Assembly: GCA_964036045.1 (NCBI GenBank)
Contig: OZ038392.1
Coordinates: 21,416,090-21,480,089 of the forward strand
Source: Eutreptiella sp. 'Long Island Sound 2002'
Lineage: Eukaryota > Euglenozoa > Euglenophyceae > Eutreptiales > Eutreptiaceae
Direction: 5' to 3'
Length of the DNA: 64,000 bases
The notes under the pieces were generated by a model, which did no database searches, was not told the origin of the DNA, and saw only the letters and a list, made by a program, of their open reading frames with translations. Shown one piece after another: positions 10,104-21,728 of this stretch. The translations under genes were made by a program, and so were the position numbers. Positions within the stretch are counted from its first letter, which is position 1, and the number at the start of each line of letters is the position of its first letter.

Positions 10104-11680
10104 AATATTTTGCTTCCATGACCCATGGTGAATATTTTTGCCTAGGTGTCAAATTTTGGAGTTGTTGCATGACATGGGTTCAATCACTTCACCCATGCTT
10201 TCCTCTCTCTTTCTCCTCCTCTCTCTCCCATGATGTGTTGTCTCCTTTGTCACAAAGTAATTGCTCCATATCTCAGGACCTCCTTCTCCTTGCCCATATA
10301 CAATTATATGTTTCAATCTCAATTCGTCTCCATGCCGTGAGTTCATTGATCCACCGAGTTCATTGATCCACCGAATCAATTTATTCGAATCAAGGAATCA
10401 GAATTTCGAGAACTCGTATTGGTGACTTACCGAGGTTTTGAACCACACATCTTCATTTGTTTGGGTTTCGTCTAGTGTCTGTTTGTGCTTCAAGGGATTG
10501 CTGAATTTTGCATAACTAGGGTGAGCCCCATTAAAACAAACACCAAGGCATCTCAATCACCACATTCAACTTCCTAAAGTGCTTCCTTTAGGTTTTACAT
10601 TATCTTAAACTTTTTGGATTGCATTTTTCGAAGGATTTTCCTTTTTCTGATTTTTTTTCTCTGCTTGGAGAATAAGTTTTGATCCTGCGCTCCATGGCTC
10701 AAACAACACCACCCGCCATGGATAAGATAATAAGCTCCTCTCCAAGCTTATTACAGTGTTTCCCATGAGCGGTGTACTGCTTTTCTAGGAATTCTGTAGG
10801 ACACAAAGTGGGCACGTGGTGCACTATCACAAGCACGTGCACAGGCAGCGGTGCGGCGGTATGTGTGCAAACAGGGCACTGCGACCTGTGCTCTTAGGAG
10901 AGCAAGGGTACAAGCAACCACAAAGGGTAGCAGCATAATGCTGCCGTGCTGCACACCGCCGTGTACTTTGAGGAGGCCATATCGCACAGTCCCACACAGT
11001 TAAAGGGCCATGCTTGTTCACGTCCATGAGCCCTGTCTCCAACGTTGGCCCACATGCGCCCAATGTTCGGGAGAGCATGCTCCATCCAACAGGGAAGCGA
11101 CGAGGAGGAGGAGGAGGGGGCCACAAAGAAGAGCGGCAGGCCAGTGACAGCGAAGCGCTAGGAGGGCGACATGAGGGCGACAGGGTGGTTTTGGGCGACA
11201 TGAAAGCGAAAGGAAAGCGACAAGAGAGCGACAAGCTTCGCAAAGACGGCAAAGTGACACCGAATCATACTACAATGCTGTATGAACTTTATATAGGTTG
11301 ATTATCCGGGGACTGTAGGCAAATTCTTCCATTTACACAGGATCGTTTTAGGGGTTGCCCCTGGCGCAGTACGTGCGCAGTGCGGGCACGGTGCAACTAT
11401 TTTGGGCTTCTAGCCGTAGTGGAGACCCATACTTTGTGACACTAGGGGCATCAGTGTTGCCCCTAGCATAGGTTTTGATGCTTCTTCCACATGGGGGATA
11501 CAACATTTTTGGATTTTCACCCACTTTCACCCATTTCCACCCCTTTTCACATTTTTTTCTGTTCATCTTCACTATGGGCTCCCGAACTTTGGTGTGTGTC
11601 CTTGAGTTGGGGTGATGGACTCTCACGCTTTGGCTTGGCCCCTCGAGTTGACGTGACGTTTTTGCCTGACCACAGTTGAA
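10104..11680. other. Background DNA with no gene seen
   Basis: AT-richer sequence with short tracts. I find no frame that looks coding on either strand. 11106-11235 holds a purine-rich, irregular repeat of GCGACA/GCGAAA type whose long minus frame is only low-complexity Ser/Leu/Arg. The right part may contain 5' remnants of the RT element that follows, but I cannot show it. Confidence 0.4.
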
Positions 11681-11742
11681 TGCCCTATGCAGCATCCCTG
11701 TTGATGAGGAAGCATGGTTGTACCCCAAGTTGAAAACAGAGG

Positions 11743-13536
11743 TTGACGTGGTTTTCCCTCCTGGGAAAAATTGTGCCCCCCGGTCTAGTTGAGGATGAGG
11801 TGGACACTCCAGCCATTCCGCGTATGAAGTTTCGTGATATTTATGCGTATGTTGGGACACCATTGAAACATACCTCCCAGGTAGTAAGCAGATGCATGCA
11901 GGTGTTGTATATGCAGGCACTGCAAGCAGTGCAGACCATGGGCCTGCCTACGATGCTAGGGGTGAGAGATCTCTGGCTGGCGGTCCAACGCATCACCAAT
12001 GTGGCAGGTCACATGCATCTGTGTGAACGCGACATGGATGACATGTATTGGCGTATACCAAAAGCACAGGTAATTCAGGCACAGGTGGACACGGCCAAAT
12101 GGGTCGCAAAGTGGCGCCGACTCCCGTCCATATGGTTCAGCATACATAGAGGGGGTGACCACTCTCTGGATCGTATAGGGAAGGGAGCCAGCTCACAGTT
12201 CTGGACGATACCCCTGACCTTTGTGCTCAAGTTCCTCCGCTGGGAACTTACACACAATGTGCTGGTGTGCTTTGGGAGATTGATCCTAAAGCAAGGGGAT
12301 AGTGGGGTCCCCATCGGGAACTGTATTTCACAGCAAGCCTCTGAAATTTGGTGCCTGTGGTGTGCACACAGGGCGTTTGATCCCCTGTTTAACAAGGACA
12401 CCTCCACTCAGTGTAAAAGTGACCTGCTGGTACGCTCAAGAGGTTTACAGGTGCGAGTGCCAGCAGATGCAGCGGTATGTCTGCCTGGATTGACGGAGTT
12501 TGTGCCGCTTGATGCTCATTTGGAGCCACTTGATGGCGTCCGGGCATCACCCAAGAGGCACCTGGCTGAGATGCCTACGCTGATGGCAGAGGGTTTCGAT
12601 GGTTGGTGGGAACCCATGCAGTACACTGTAGGCTGGTTCACCTGGGATGGGCAGGACATACCCATCATCATTCCTGCCCTGTGGGACTCAGCCCCCCTGG
12701 GGAGGGTGGGAAAAATTGTGCACGCTGCACCCAGGAAGGACAGGCACAGGCTACGCACATTCTTTGAACAATTTGACCCTGTCACCGCGATCCTGCCCGA
12801 ACTGAAGTTCAGGTACAGCCCCGGGGCAGAGACTGCTGACAGCGATCTCGCGGATCTGCGCACCGAACAGCAAGCGTGTACACATACGCCAGCATACGTG
12901 CACACACACACCGAAGGGCAGACACGGACAGCCACACACTGTGCGCCACAGACGCAAATTACCCCTGCATTCCCCGCTATTGTCATGGCTAGACTGAAGG
13001 ACAATATATATATGATTTTGTGCAATATGCAGTAGGACCTGCAGACTGGTATGGCTCTGGCTCTGGAGTCACTGCTGCAGACCATTTATGGTATTGCATT
13101 TAAATGGGAGCTGCATACCACGCAAATAAATTGGTGTGAATCCATGCTCACACGCTACGAGGGACGCTGGGCCCTGTTTAGGAAAGGAGTCTGCCTGCAG
13201 TTGCCGGTATCCGCCCAGCGCATACAGGGCGACTATGAATGGCAGAAATGGACACCAGTGTCGTCCCCCAATGCGGCAGATGTTATTAAAACATTTTTGC
13301 CCTCATTGGCCCTCAAAAGTGTGTGGCATGCCAGTGATTTGCAGTGCGTGGTCATAAATATGCGGTCCATGTTTTGGGGTGTGGGGGCAAACCACTATCC
13401 TGTGGCTTGGTGGAAACCCCCAGTGAAGCGTTTTCTGCACCGCTACTCCCTGCATGATGTCTTTCATGAAGCCAGGTTTGAGGCATGGGTACGACAAGGG
13501 GCTGCGGCCTTCCCCCATGCCGCGACATCGGACTGA
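11743..13536 (+). pseudogene. Penelope-type reverse transcriptase, diverged
   Basis: One frame runs from about 11743 to TGA 13536, crossed only by TAG at 13033-13035 (possible Gln). Alignment by eye to the Penelope-like RT at 60.9-62.5 kb gives motif A CERDMDDMYWRIP (against ELDVEEMFPNI), motif B GDSGVPIGNCISQQAS (against GVAIGGCTSAQTAS) and the C-terminal YPVAWWKPPVKRFLH (against YPPSWWRPMVLRH). Motif C aligns as CKSDLLV against YRDNILV, so the first catalytic Asp is Ser and activity is unlikely. The N-terminal part is frameshifted near 11.77 kb in a C run. No GIY-YIG partner is visible nearby. Confidence 0.68.
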
Positions 13537-15751
13537 GGCGGCGGGATACCATGGGGCGCATCCAGGTAGGGAGGAGGGGACAAGCACATGCATGGCGCCC
13601 TGTGTTGTTGGGTCTGTGGTCCAGGGGTTCCTGAGCTCAGTGTTCGACAGGCCAGGGGGAGGGCGTGCGCATGTGTTTGCGTCGGGAGCAACAAGGTCGG
13701 GCGCCGCGAGCCTGCTTCGCAGGCTCCACAGCGGCGCCCTTCCCTTGTTGCGTCAGACCAGTAATGTGACTGCTTGTGGGCACTCGCTGAGCTGAACCCC
13801 AGAATGTAGCCTGTCTGCAGCGTTAGCTGTGCAACGAAAGGTGGGGTGCACAGGGGGTTGGTGACCGATCGGGTACAAATCTTTTCTTGACCGCGTGCAT
13901 TGTACCCAGGGACAGTTTCTGTACCTGGAGTGTTTGCCTGTGGAACCCGGACACTGCATGTGTACACAGAAATGCTGCTGTGTGTGATAGTAATGGTTGG
14001 AAAGGGAGGAATGTGCTCTTGGCCGAACATTGCCCACGCTCTGTGTGCCATACCCTGTGCAGCCTCACAATCATGATTGTCTGTTGAGTTTGTGCAGTGC
14101 AAGCGTCTGTGATCGCCTAGCTCCCAACATACGCGGCTTTGGGACTAGCTGGTAGAGTGGGTGAGCTTTCAATTGAACAAAAAAGAGGATATGTGCGTGG
14201 CTTTCTGCATTTTGCATGGTGTCTTTTATAAAGTGAAGGTAGCTTGCATTTGTCTTGAGCTAGGGTAGCTTGAGTGACTTAAATTTAGGGGCATTAGGGT
14301 AGCTAGGGTGGCCTAATTTTGAGGGTGTTTGGAAGGGGTCGGTATGGGGGTTCTTCATAGAGGAATCTAGTCTAAAAGTAGTGGGCAGTGCGCATGCAGT
14401 GCAACAGTTCCCCCTTAAGAGTGTTCATGGTTCGGTCAACTATGACTTTGATTCTCCTTCTTCAAAAAGCAACGACACGGCTAAATTGTTTTCCGGGGAT
14501 AGAGTAACTGCGGTAATATGGGCCGGAAGATTGTGGGGACGTGGTAAGGGAGCGTAAGCCCAAACGGTGGCAAAGTGCCACACATAGCGACTACAAGTCA
14601 ACCGCTGATTCGATCAACGCATCAACCTCAAGCATAATGTCATTGGACTCCGCCCAATTAACAATCTGTTTGGCAATTTCACTGTGGACTGTCAAATGTC
14701 CTTTGCGGTGTACAGTTGAAAAGTTGTTTTGTATTGTTATCTGGCCTAGCTGGCCACCATTTGCTGTTCCGATTCTGCAAGGGTTGACATGGTATAAACC
14801 CCTGTGATGGGCAAATTTTTCTCAGGCCCAAGACCCCCCAGCCAAACTAATCTGGCTATGTGTCCTAACTTGATTTCATACCAGAATAAGCAAGTTTGTG
14901 AATTTTTGCTGAAGGGTGGCATTGTTCAAAAGAATTTTCTTTTGCCATTTGCAGCACTTTGACAACAGAGTCAATGTGGGAGATGCATAGAACCTGCATG
15001 GAGGTTTAGTGGAACGAAAGAAGAAGGGCTTGTGGAAACGGTCACAGAGATCTTGGCATACATATGCCAAGATTTTCTAAATTGCTATGTTCTCTCATGC
15101 AATGATTTCAACAATAGAGTGTAACTTAGGGTAGTCAATGCGTACCGACCCCTGGGGGGTATGGGAGCTGCATCCAAGACCCCCTTTTCACCGGAAATTT
15201 GCGTATTATCGCCGGATCATGAGAAAAGTACTAGTTTGCAGAAACCGCTGAATTCGGCGTTTTCTCATTTCTCCAAAAGATCTTCAGAAGACCTTTCACC
15301 GGATCCGGTGAAACAGTTTTAGATTACAATTTGATGGATTCTCTCCGGCGACCCTCCAAATCATACTCGAAAGAGATTGAAAGCCTGACTTTTTGCGACC
15401 ACAGCACCTATTTCTCACGAAATGTCCTCAGTCGCCTAGTAGATGTATGTTGTTTTTCTAACAACATTTGTAATACTGTCTTTGGCAATCGGACTCCAGG
15501 CATTGTATTAAAACCCAAGCCCTGCCTTTTCACCTGATCCGGCAAAATGAGTTGTATGTGTGGTGTCCGAGTGTAATATGGAAGTGCTGCGGAGAATAGT
15601 ACATCAAGCATGGCTACGAAACCTTGAGAACCATACTGTTGGTACAAAAGTAGAGCATTTGCTCTTGAATACCTTCGGGCATGGTAAGAAGACAGATTAG
15701 ATGCAGTGCGTGAGTGATACATAGTTGAACAACGACCGTGTTGGTACACAA
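13537..15751. other. Background DNA without a recognisable gene
   Basis: No protein-like frame is seen. It is AT-richer than the element bodies. It holds the palindrome TTTCACCGGATCCGGTGAAA (15294-15313) and degenerate forms near 15.19, 15.21 and 15.53 kb. It ends at the left boundary of D. Confidence 0.5.
15294..15313. repeat. Perfect 20-bp palindrome of the background DNA
   Basis: TTTCACCGGATCCGGTGAAA. Close variants lie at 40481-40500, 40785-40800, 41625-41644, 63051-63070 and 63161-63180, all outside the DNA transposons. Confidence 0.75.
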
Positions 15752-16044
15752 CCCTGTGTGCGCGCAATGGTGCATTTTTTCCATAGTGCGCGCAAATTTT
15801 GAAAAATATGACCTTTGTAGCGCGCCTATTGCGCGCGCTCCACCGCGCTATATTGTCCCGTTTTTCAAGTTTTTCAAAACCTGAAAATGTTTCAAAACCA
15901 TGCTTTTTCCAGTGTCCTGTGTTTCTCAAGAACTCCTTGGTTTTCAAAAACATTCCCTGTTGCTTACCCAACCCAAGACACATGCAAAAACACTTTCTGA
16001 AAGGTCTGAAAAGTGTGCAACACTACAGGTCCTCATGGGCAACA

Positions 16045-16127
16045 ACAATGTAGCGCGCGCAAAATATTTACAGCGCGCGCTATGGATCTTACGGCGCGCG
16101 CTATACCATATATAGTGCGCACTATCA
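16045..16127. repeat. D-family palindromes at the D 3' end
   Basis: TAGCGCGCGCAAAATATT..., CAGCGCGCGCTATGG and GGCGCGCGCTATACC-type units lie just past the acidic exon. More are at about 15.77-15.85 kb. Confidence 0.8.
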
Positions 16128-17129
16128 TCCAGTGATCTCCTTAATGCTTTCGACCACCACTTCGGCCTCCCACTCCTTCTCCCATGCTGGTCTTTGGTCT
16201 TCTGCCCCGGCTGCAGCTGGGGCTGTGTCCCCTTCTTCTTGTGCACTTGGGTCGCCTTCTTGGGTTGCTCCTTCTGGTGCCTCTTCTTCTTTCGGGGCTG
16301 CTCCTTCTCCTTCTGTTGTCTCCCCTTCTTGTGGCGCGGCCGCTGGTGCCTCTTCTTCTTGTGGTGTCAATGGGGCTGGTGCGTCTTCTTCTTGTGCAGC
16401 TGCTGCTGGGGCTGGTGCCTCTTCTTCTTGTGCAGCTGCAGCTGGTGCTTCTGCTTGTGCTGCAGCTTCGGCAGGTCCCTCTCCTTCTTGTGGGGGGGCT
16501 GGTGGCTGGGCTGGTGGGTCTCCTTGGGGCTGCTTCTTCTTTGGGGTTGGTGGCTTTGACGGGGACATCCTCATGGTCTTTGGGTCGGGGGTGAGGTCCA
16601 CAATTTCATCGGGCTCGTACGTCTCCCACCACGACTGCCACTTGTCCAACCCCTCATACGCTTTGCTTTTGGCGGAGAACACCTGGCAGCTGGGCATGAA
16701 CTCCGACCAGTCGTCCTCTTCCTCCTCCTCCTCCCCTTGTAAGCTGGGGCTCCACTGATCGTTGCGGATGATGACGGCCACGTGGTCCTGAGGGGCCCTC
16801 CTAGCCCCTGCTGGCTTGATTTCGGCTCCTTCCACAATCATCGGCGCGATCGCAGTGGTGCAATAGATGATCCACCGGGGCTTGTAGCCGTCTTTGTAGG
16901 ACCAATCTCGGCGCTGCATGAGCTCATCTCTTGCCAGCTTGTCCGTGTTGGCTTTGCTCTCCTGCTTGGCCTTGGGAGCCGTACTGGGTGGGGTGGAACC
17001 GCACGTACCTCCTTGTTCTTGTGGCTGGTCTGGGACTGGGAGCGGCTGCTCCGTTGATGGCTTTGATGCTACCTGCGGCTGCGGTGCCTGCTGTGGTGCC
17101 TTCTTCACGATGGGGCCAGTCTTGCTTGC
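16125..17129 (-). CDS. Last exon of the D downstream gene: acidic, Pro/Ala/Glu-rich tail
   Basis: The exon opens after the acceptor CTTCTCTTTCCAG on minus, in phase 0 with exon e (34366-34929); A lies in the intron between them. It is 334 codons to TGA at 16125. A Pro/Gln-rich start leads to a small globular-looking stretch (KPRWIIYCTTAIAPMIVEGA, then WSPSLQG), an acidic run (EEEEEEDDW) and a Trp-rich piece (DKWQSWWETYEPDEIVDL). About 130 residues of low-complexity Gln-Glu-Glu/Pro-Ala repeat end at WEKEWEAEVVVESI. The disordered acidic tail could be a protein-interaction segment (inference). No family is recognised. Confidence 0.65.
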   Translation of the reverse strand, partial: ASKTGPIVKKAPQQAPQPQVASKPSTEQPLPVPDQPQEQGGTCGSTPPSTAPKAKQESKANTDKLARDELMQRRDWSYKDGYKPRWIIYCTTAIAPMIVEGAEIKPAGARRAPQDHVAVIIRNDQWSPSLQGEEEEEEDDWSEFMPSCQVFSAKSKAYEGLDKWQSWWETYEPDEIVDLTPDPKTMRMSPSKPPTPKKKQPQGDPPAQPPAPPQEGEGPAEAAAQAEAPAAAAQEEEAPAPAAAAQEEDAPAPLTPQEEEAPAAAPQEGETTEGEGAAPKEEEAPEGATQEGDPSAQEEGDTAPAAAGAEDQRPAWEKEWEAEVVVESIKEITG

Positions 17130-17345
17130 CTGGAAAGAGAAGCGTAGAGGCATAGCACGCGCATGGGATGCAGCGTTCTAGGGCGTGGTGCGGAACCCCC
17201 CCAATTTTGGGTGTTGTTAATATGGTTGGAACCCGGAATTTCACATGTTACATGGGTGCACTATGATGCAACAATGTGTCTTGCATTTTTCGTTTGCTCG
17301 GTATTGCCCGTTTTACACTTTTTGCGATTTGATCTTTGTGTGCTC

Positions 17346-17520
17346 TAACTAGTTAGAACGGGGTTAGAACGGGGTTAGAGCACTAGTTATATCACTAGTT
17401 ATATATATATCGCGTGGGTTATCGCGCGATAACCTAGTTATCGCGGGGGTTATCGTGGGGGTTATCGCGCGATAATTAGTTATCGCGTGAGTTATCGCGT
17501 AGGTTATCGCGCTTGATTTT
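17346..17520. repeat. A/B-family palindromes in the 5' intron of A
   Basis: Repeated GTTATCGCGCGATAAC and TCTAACTAGTTAGAACGGGG units. Counterparts in B lie at 48150-48300. The block ends in the acceptor TTCGCTTTAG before the first coding exon. Confidence 0.85.
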
Positions 17521-17568
17521 ATGTTTCCCCTTTTCGCTTTAGCTCTCAAAGCTTTCATATTCTTTGTA

Positions 17569-19267
17569 ATGGCCCTTGCTGCTGCCCACGCTTGGTGCGA
17601 GCACCATCAAAAGCTCCTTGGGGTCCGTCCCCTTGGCGGTCCCGAGGGGTTTACGATGGGTGACGCAAACGTGAGGCGCCCTGTGGCGACTCGCTTTGAA
17701 CGTGGTGTGGACTTTGGACTCCTTGTCCATAAGTCCCCCTTCATGGCCGACCACAGAGACCCCCTTGTTCTCAGCAGCTACATCTTCGAGTTGCTACAGG
17801 TAAATCCAGGGGTTGCTGGATTCTTGATTCAGCTGCATCTCGAGGATGTGGACGCCGTGTTGGAGTCTGTCACCGCCCATGCCGAGAAGGGTGCGGGGAC
17901 AAAGACGACCCTTTATGTGGGTCAGGAGGAAGTGGGGGAAGTGGAGGAGGTGGGGGCTGGGAGGGGGAAGGAGAAGCCCCACAGCCCCCTCATGATTAGT
18001 GTGCACAAGGGAAGGATCCGACCGGGTAAGGGGAAGGGGAAGTCGGATGGATGGTTCCCCCAACCCCTCACCCACAACACTTGCCGGGTCTGCACTGACG
18101 ACCCCGAAAACAAGTTCCTCATGCACTCCTTTTTGGAGCGTGAGTGGTATGCGGTCACCACTCCCAACATTATTTCGGGGCGGGGGGTGATTCTTTTTCC
18201 TTTTGGGGCAACACCCCCCCTTATTGGGGAGGCGGAGGAGGTGGTTGCCGCCGAGCCCTTGCATGGGGGCCTTTAATAGGGATCCCAATGACCTTGTGCT
18301 CACTGTGGGGGGAAGGCTGGTGGTCAACCACCTCCTGGAGCACGATTTTTTGAGTGATGTGCAGCTGCAAAGTCTTTTGGACGATCTGGATAGGGTGCCT
18401 CTCTCAGAGAAGGCACCCATTTTCAATGAGAACCCCCCCATTGTCGGCAGGCCCCAAGATTCTGGGACCCGCCGCACATTGTATGGCAAGTATGGGGGTG
18501 CCAACCACCACAAGCACAAGCCCCACAAGCTCCATGATCTGCCAGTCCTCAAAAGGGTGGCAGATCGTGTGCTGGAGACGGCGAAGAAGACTGTGGTGGG
18601 GGGTGTCGGATGGAGCTGCACCTGGTGGGCGGGTGGCCAAGACAGTCCAGTGTGACGGGGCGGTTAGGTGTAGGGGGAAGGTCGTAGCCAAGTGCTACGG
18701 CTACAACCGGGCGGTTTTGCGCGCCGCCCACAAAGATGGCCTTTGTGTGCCATGCCAGGAGGGGGAGGAGGTGGAGGGGGGGGAGGAGGAGCTAGGTGGT
18801 GGTGGAGGACCCCAATGGGGTCAGCATTGAGCAATCTGCTCAGTGCTAGCACTGAGCAGATTGCTCCTGCTGGGAACAACCACCAGGCATTTTTTGTTGT
18901 CGGGGTGGGGGAATGGGATGGAGGTGATTGCCCCCCTCACTAATGAGGAGGTGGGGGGGGTCGCAGGCCACCCCGATCAGTGCCCCTTGGCCAAGGTGTG
19001 CCATGGGGAGGCACTGCCGTGGCCCTCCCCGCAAGGGCATGTTGGGATTAGGGTGCCGCCGGGCTGCATTTTGGTGGTGAGGAAGGGATTGTATGGAGGA
19101 GTGGCAAGGGTGGCCCCTGAGGTTGAGGGGGTGGCCCAGGTGGTGTGGTGGAGTGGAGGCAAGTCGGGGAGTATGCGGCCGTCACGGACTTCGTGTGGCT
19201 GCGGAGGTTGAACCTGGTGCTGGACGACGCCAAGAAGGAGGGCCAAGGCATGTGCCCATGTCACCAG
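17569..19267 (+). pseudogene. Dioxygenase-like exon of A, catalytic core deleted
   Basis: Starts at ATG 17569 (MALAAAHAWCEHHQKLLG), matching B at 48356. Compared with B, a 4-bp CATG insertion at about 18260 shifts the frame. About 410 bp are then missing at 18619, where the sequence jumps from GAGCTGCACC to TGGTGGGCGGGTGG; in B this span (49437-49847) encodes the HxD motif and distal His. Short direct repeats (GCACC) at the deletion ends in B suggest slippage or microhomology repair. The rest stays alignable to the splice donor CACCAG|GTGTGA at 19267/19268. Confidence 0.85.
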
Positions 19268-19507
19268 GTGTGAAAACTTCCCACAACACCCTGCACTAAC
19301 CCCTGCTCTAACTAGTTATCGCGCTAGGTTATCGCGTTCTAACTAGGTGCTCTAACTAGTTATCGCGCTAGGTTATCGCGTTCTAACTAGTTATCGCGGG
19401 GTTATCGCGGGGGGTTATCGCGGGGGTTATCGCGTTCTAACTAGGTTATCGCGCGAGTTATCGCGGCTGTTATCGCGTGTTTTTTTTTGTTTTTTTGTTT
19501 TTCTCAG
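19268..19507 (+). other. Intron of A with A/B palindromes
   Basis: Donor CAG|GTGTGAAAAC, acceptor TTTTTCTCAG, 240 bp. It is filled with CTAACTAGTTATCGCG units. The B intron (50468-50708) is at the same place and phase. Confidence 0.85.
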
Positions 19508-20350
19508 GCCACCATCCTGCAGCTGCCGCATTTTTTTGCCAAGGACGAAGCCCAGGCGCCAAGGGGGGAAGGCCGGGAAAGCAGACGAAGCGGCGGCTTG
19601 AGGTGGTGGTTGTTGAGGCGGATGCCCCCCCCCCCCCAATAGTGGTAAGGGCCCCACCCCCTCCCCCAAGCCGTGGAAGGTGGCGAAGGTGGCAGCCCAG
19701 CCCCCCCCCCGAGGCCCTGGATGTGGAGGCCTTGGGGGCCAGTGTGGCCACCCACGTGACGGACGCTTGCCAGGTTTTGGTGGAGCAAGCGGCCGCCACG
19801 GGTATTGAGGCCGCACTGGCCAAGGGTCGGTCGGCCGACCACAAGTCGGCCTTGGCGAACGCCGAAAAGGTCCAGGGCAACTCCCAGCGTGCCCTGGACC
19901 AGGCCCTCAACCTTGCCAACAAGAGGGGGGAGGAGGTGGAGGCGATGAGGGGGTCCCTGAGGGAGGCCGAGAAGGGGAGGCGGAAGGCGGAGGTGGAGGC
20001 GCCCTAGCTCAGGGTGGAGGTGGAGGCGCAGCGGAGGAGGGGGGATGACCTCCAGCAGCGCCGGGGGTTTGCTGAGGCGCAGGTGCGCACCCTCGCCTCC
20101 ACATGGTGTAGCATCCAAGTTGTTCGCTCCCAAGGGACGGACACCATGAGCCTTCACGCCCATTTGCGTGATGGGGCGCCCATGGCGCTTATTGTGTGTG
20201 TGGGGTCTTTCACCGGGGGTGATTTTTGGGTGGAGAGTGGTGGTCTGCTGAATCCCTCCCTGAGGGAAAAAAAGCGGCACACCCGTGTGTGCAAGGGTAG
20301 GGCGGTGGAGGGTTGGGCATGCAAGGCCACCCCCAAGCCCCATGTTTCGT
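19508..20350 (+). pseudogene. Coiled-coil exon of A, internally deleted
   Basis: Aligned with B exon 2 from ATI-QLP-FVKDEAQA onward. It keeps the long Ala/Lys/Glu coiled coil (about 19.73-20.09 kb), lacks about 0.4 kb present in B at the start, jumps near 20.10 kb (CCTCCACATGGTGTAGC) past about 0.3 kb of B, and ends near 20.34 kb. Codon 20005-20007 is TAG where B has CAG (51717-51719), and codon 19520-19522 is CAG where B has TAG (50721-50723). A G/C-run frameshift lies near 19.63 kb. Confidence 0.78.
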
Positions 20351-20391
20351 TTGCTCGATATTGCCCGTTTTGCACTTTTTGCGATTTGATC

Positions 20392-21160
20392 TTTGTGTGC
20401 TCTAACTAGTCAGAACGGGGTTAGAACGGGGTCTTTGTGTGCTCTAACTAGTCAGAACGGGGTTAGAACGGGGTCTTTGTGTGCTCTAACTAGTTAGAAC
20501 GGGGTTAGAACGGGGTCTTTGTGTACTCGAACTAGTTAGAACGGGGTTAGAACGGGGTCTTTGTGTGCTCTAACTAGTTAGAACGATGTTAGAACGGGGT
20601 TAGAACGGGGTCTTTGTGTGCTCTAACTAGTTAGAACGGGGTTAGAACGGGGTCTTTGTGTACTCGAACTAGTTAGAACGGGGTTAGAACGGGGTCTTTG
20701 TGTGCTCTAACTAGTTAGAACGATGTTAGAACGGGGTTAGAACGGGGTCTTTGTGTGCTCTAACTAGTTAGAACGGGGTTAGCACGGGGTCTTTGTGTGC
20801 TCGAACTAGTTAGAACAGGGTTAGAACGGGGTCTTTGTGTGCTCTAACTAGTTAGAACGACGTTAGAACGGGGTTAGAACGGGGTCTTTGTGTGCTCTAA
20901 CTAGTTAGAACGGGGTTAGAACGGGGTCTTTGTGTGCTCCAACTAGTTAGAACGGGGTTAGAACGGGGTCTTTGTGTGCTCTAACTAGTTAGAACGGGGT
21001 TAGAACGGGGTCTTTGTGTGCTCTAACTAGTTAGAACGGGGTTAGAACGGGGTCTTTGTGTGCTCTAACTAGTTAGAACAGGGTTAGAACGGGGTTAGAA
21101 CGGGGTCTTTGTGTGCTCTAACTAGTTAGAACGGGGTTAGAACGGGGTTAGAGCACCAGT
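20392..21160 (+). repeat. Tandem array of about 42-bp units
   Basis: About 17 copies of a unit built from TGCTCTAACTAGTTAGAACG followed by GGGTTAGAACGGGGTCTTTG. Some units carry an extra GATGTTAGAACG step, giving a higher-order pattern. The unit itself occurs once at the start of A (17330-17390) and B (48140-48190), so it was expanded here. Confidence 0.92.
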
Positions 21161-21405
21161 TAGTGCGCATGTGCATAGTGCACTAACCTCTGCTCTAACT
21201 AGTTATCGCGGTAGTTATCGCGCTCTAACTGGGTGCTCTAACTAGTTATCGCGGGGGGTTATCGCGTTCTAACTAGTTATCGCGGGGGCTTATCGCGGGG
21301 GTTATCGCGCGATAACCTACTTATCGCGGAGGTTATCGCGTGGGTTATCGCTTGTGTTTTTTGGGCCCTTGCTTCAAAACCCTCCCTCATTTCCTGCCCA
21401 GGCCC
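21161..21405. repeat. A/B-family palindromes before the transposase exon of A
   Basis: Repeats of GTTATCGCG / CGCGATAAC, ending in the acceptor CATTTCCTGCCCAG in front of the A transposase exon. B has the same at 52550-52765. Confidence 0.85.
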
Positions 21406-21418
21406 TCTTATATTCTTC

Positions 21419-21728
21419 ATGGATAATGCTGTTAACGAGGCCCTCAGGGCTCTGAACACAGCTAACCTCCGCCGGTACACTGATTTGCAGTGCCCCAAGG
21501 CCCGGCGACGGCGGTTGAAGGCTGTTCAGCGGCTGGTGCGAGTTCTATTGGGTGATCCGAACATTGCGTGTGGCACCAACACCAAAGGAGAAGTTTGTTT
21601 AAGTGATGGGGCGTGCACTGCCCTGTTTGGCCCACTTGGTGGCCATCTTGCATTCACAGCTCAGGAGCACGAGGTCTGAGCAGGCTACCCATGGCATGCA
21701 GCATGCATCTTTCCCAGCACGCCCTTTT
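21419..21728 (+). pseudogene. Transposase exon of A, 5' part (split by Y)
   Basis: ATG 21419 (MDNAVNEALRALNTANLRRY), near-identical to B from 52780. The coding sequence is cut after GCCCTTTT by element Y and resumes at 33198. A small indel near 21.68 kb already shifts the frame relative to B. Confidence 0.85.

Noticed and set aside
10827-11252. Ser/Leu/Arg-rich minus-strand protein of 141 codons
   Set aside because: It comes from an irregular GCGACA/GCGAAA repeat and has no protein-like composition outside it.
16132-16758. Plus-strand Ser/Ala/Cys-rich frames opposite the acidic D exon
   Set aside because: Antisense of the low-complexity Glu/Ala/Pro repeat; the minus frame has splice sites in phase with the other D exons.
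20392-21160. CRISPR-like array
   Set aside because: The units are contiguous tandem repeats without unique spacers, and the setting is eukaryotic. The dispersed palindromes also lack regular spacing.
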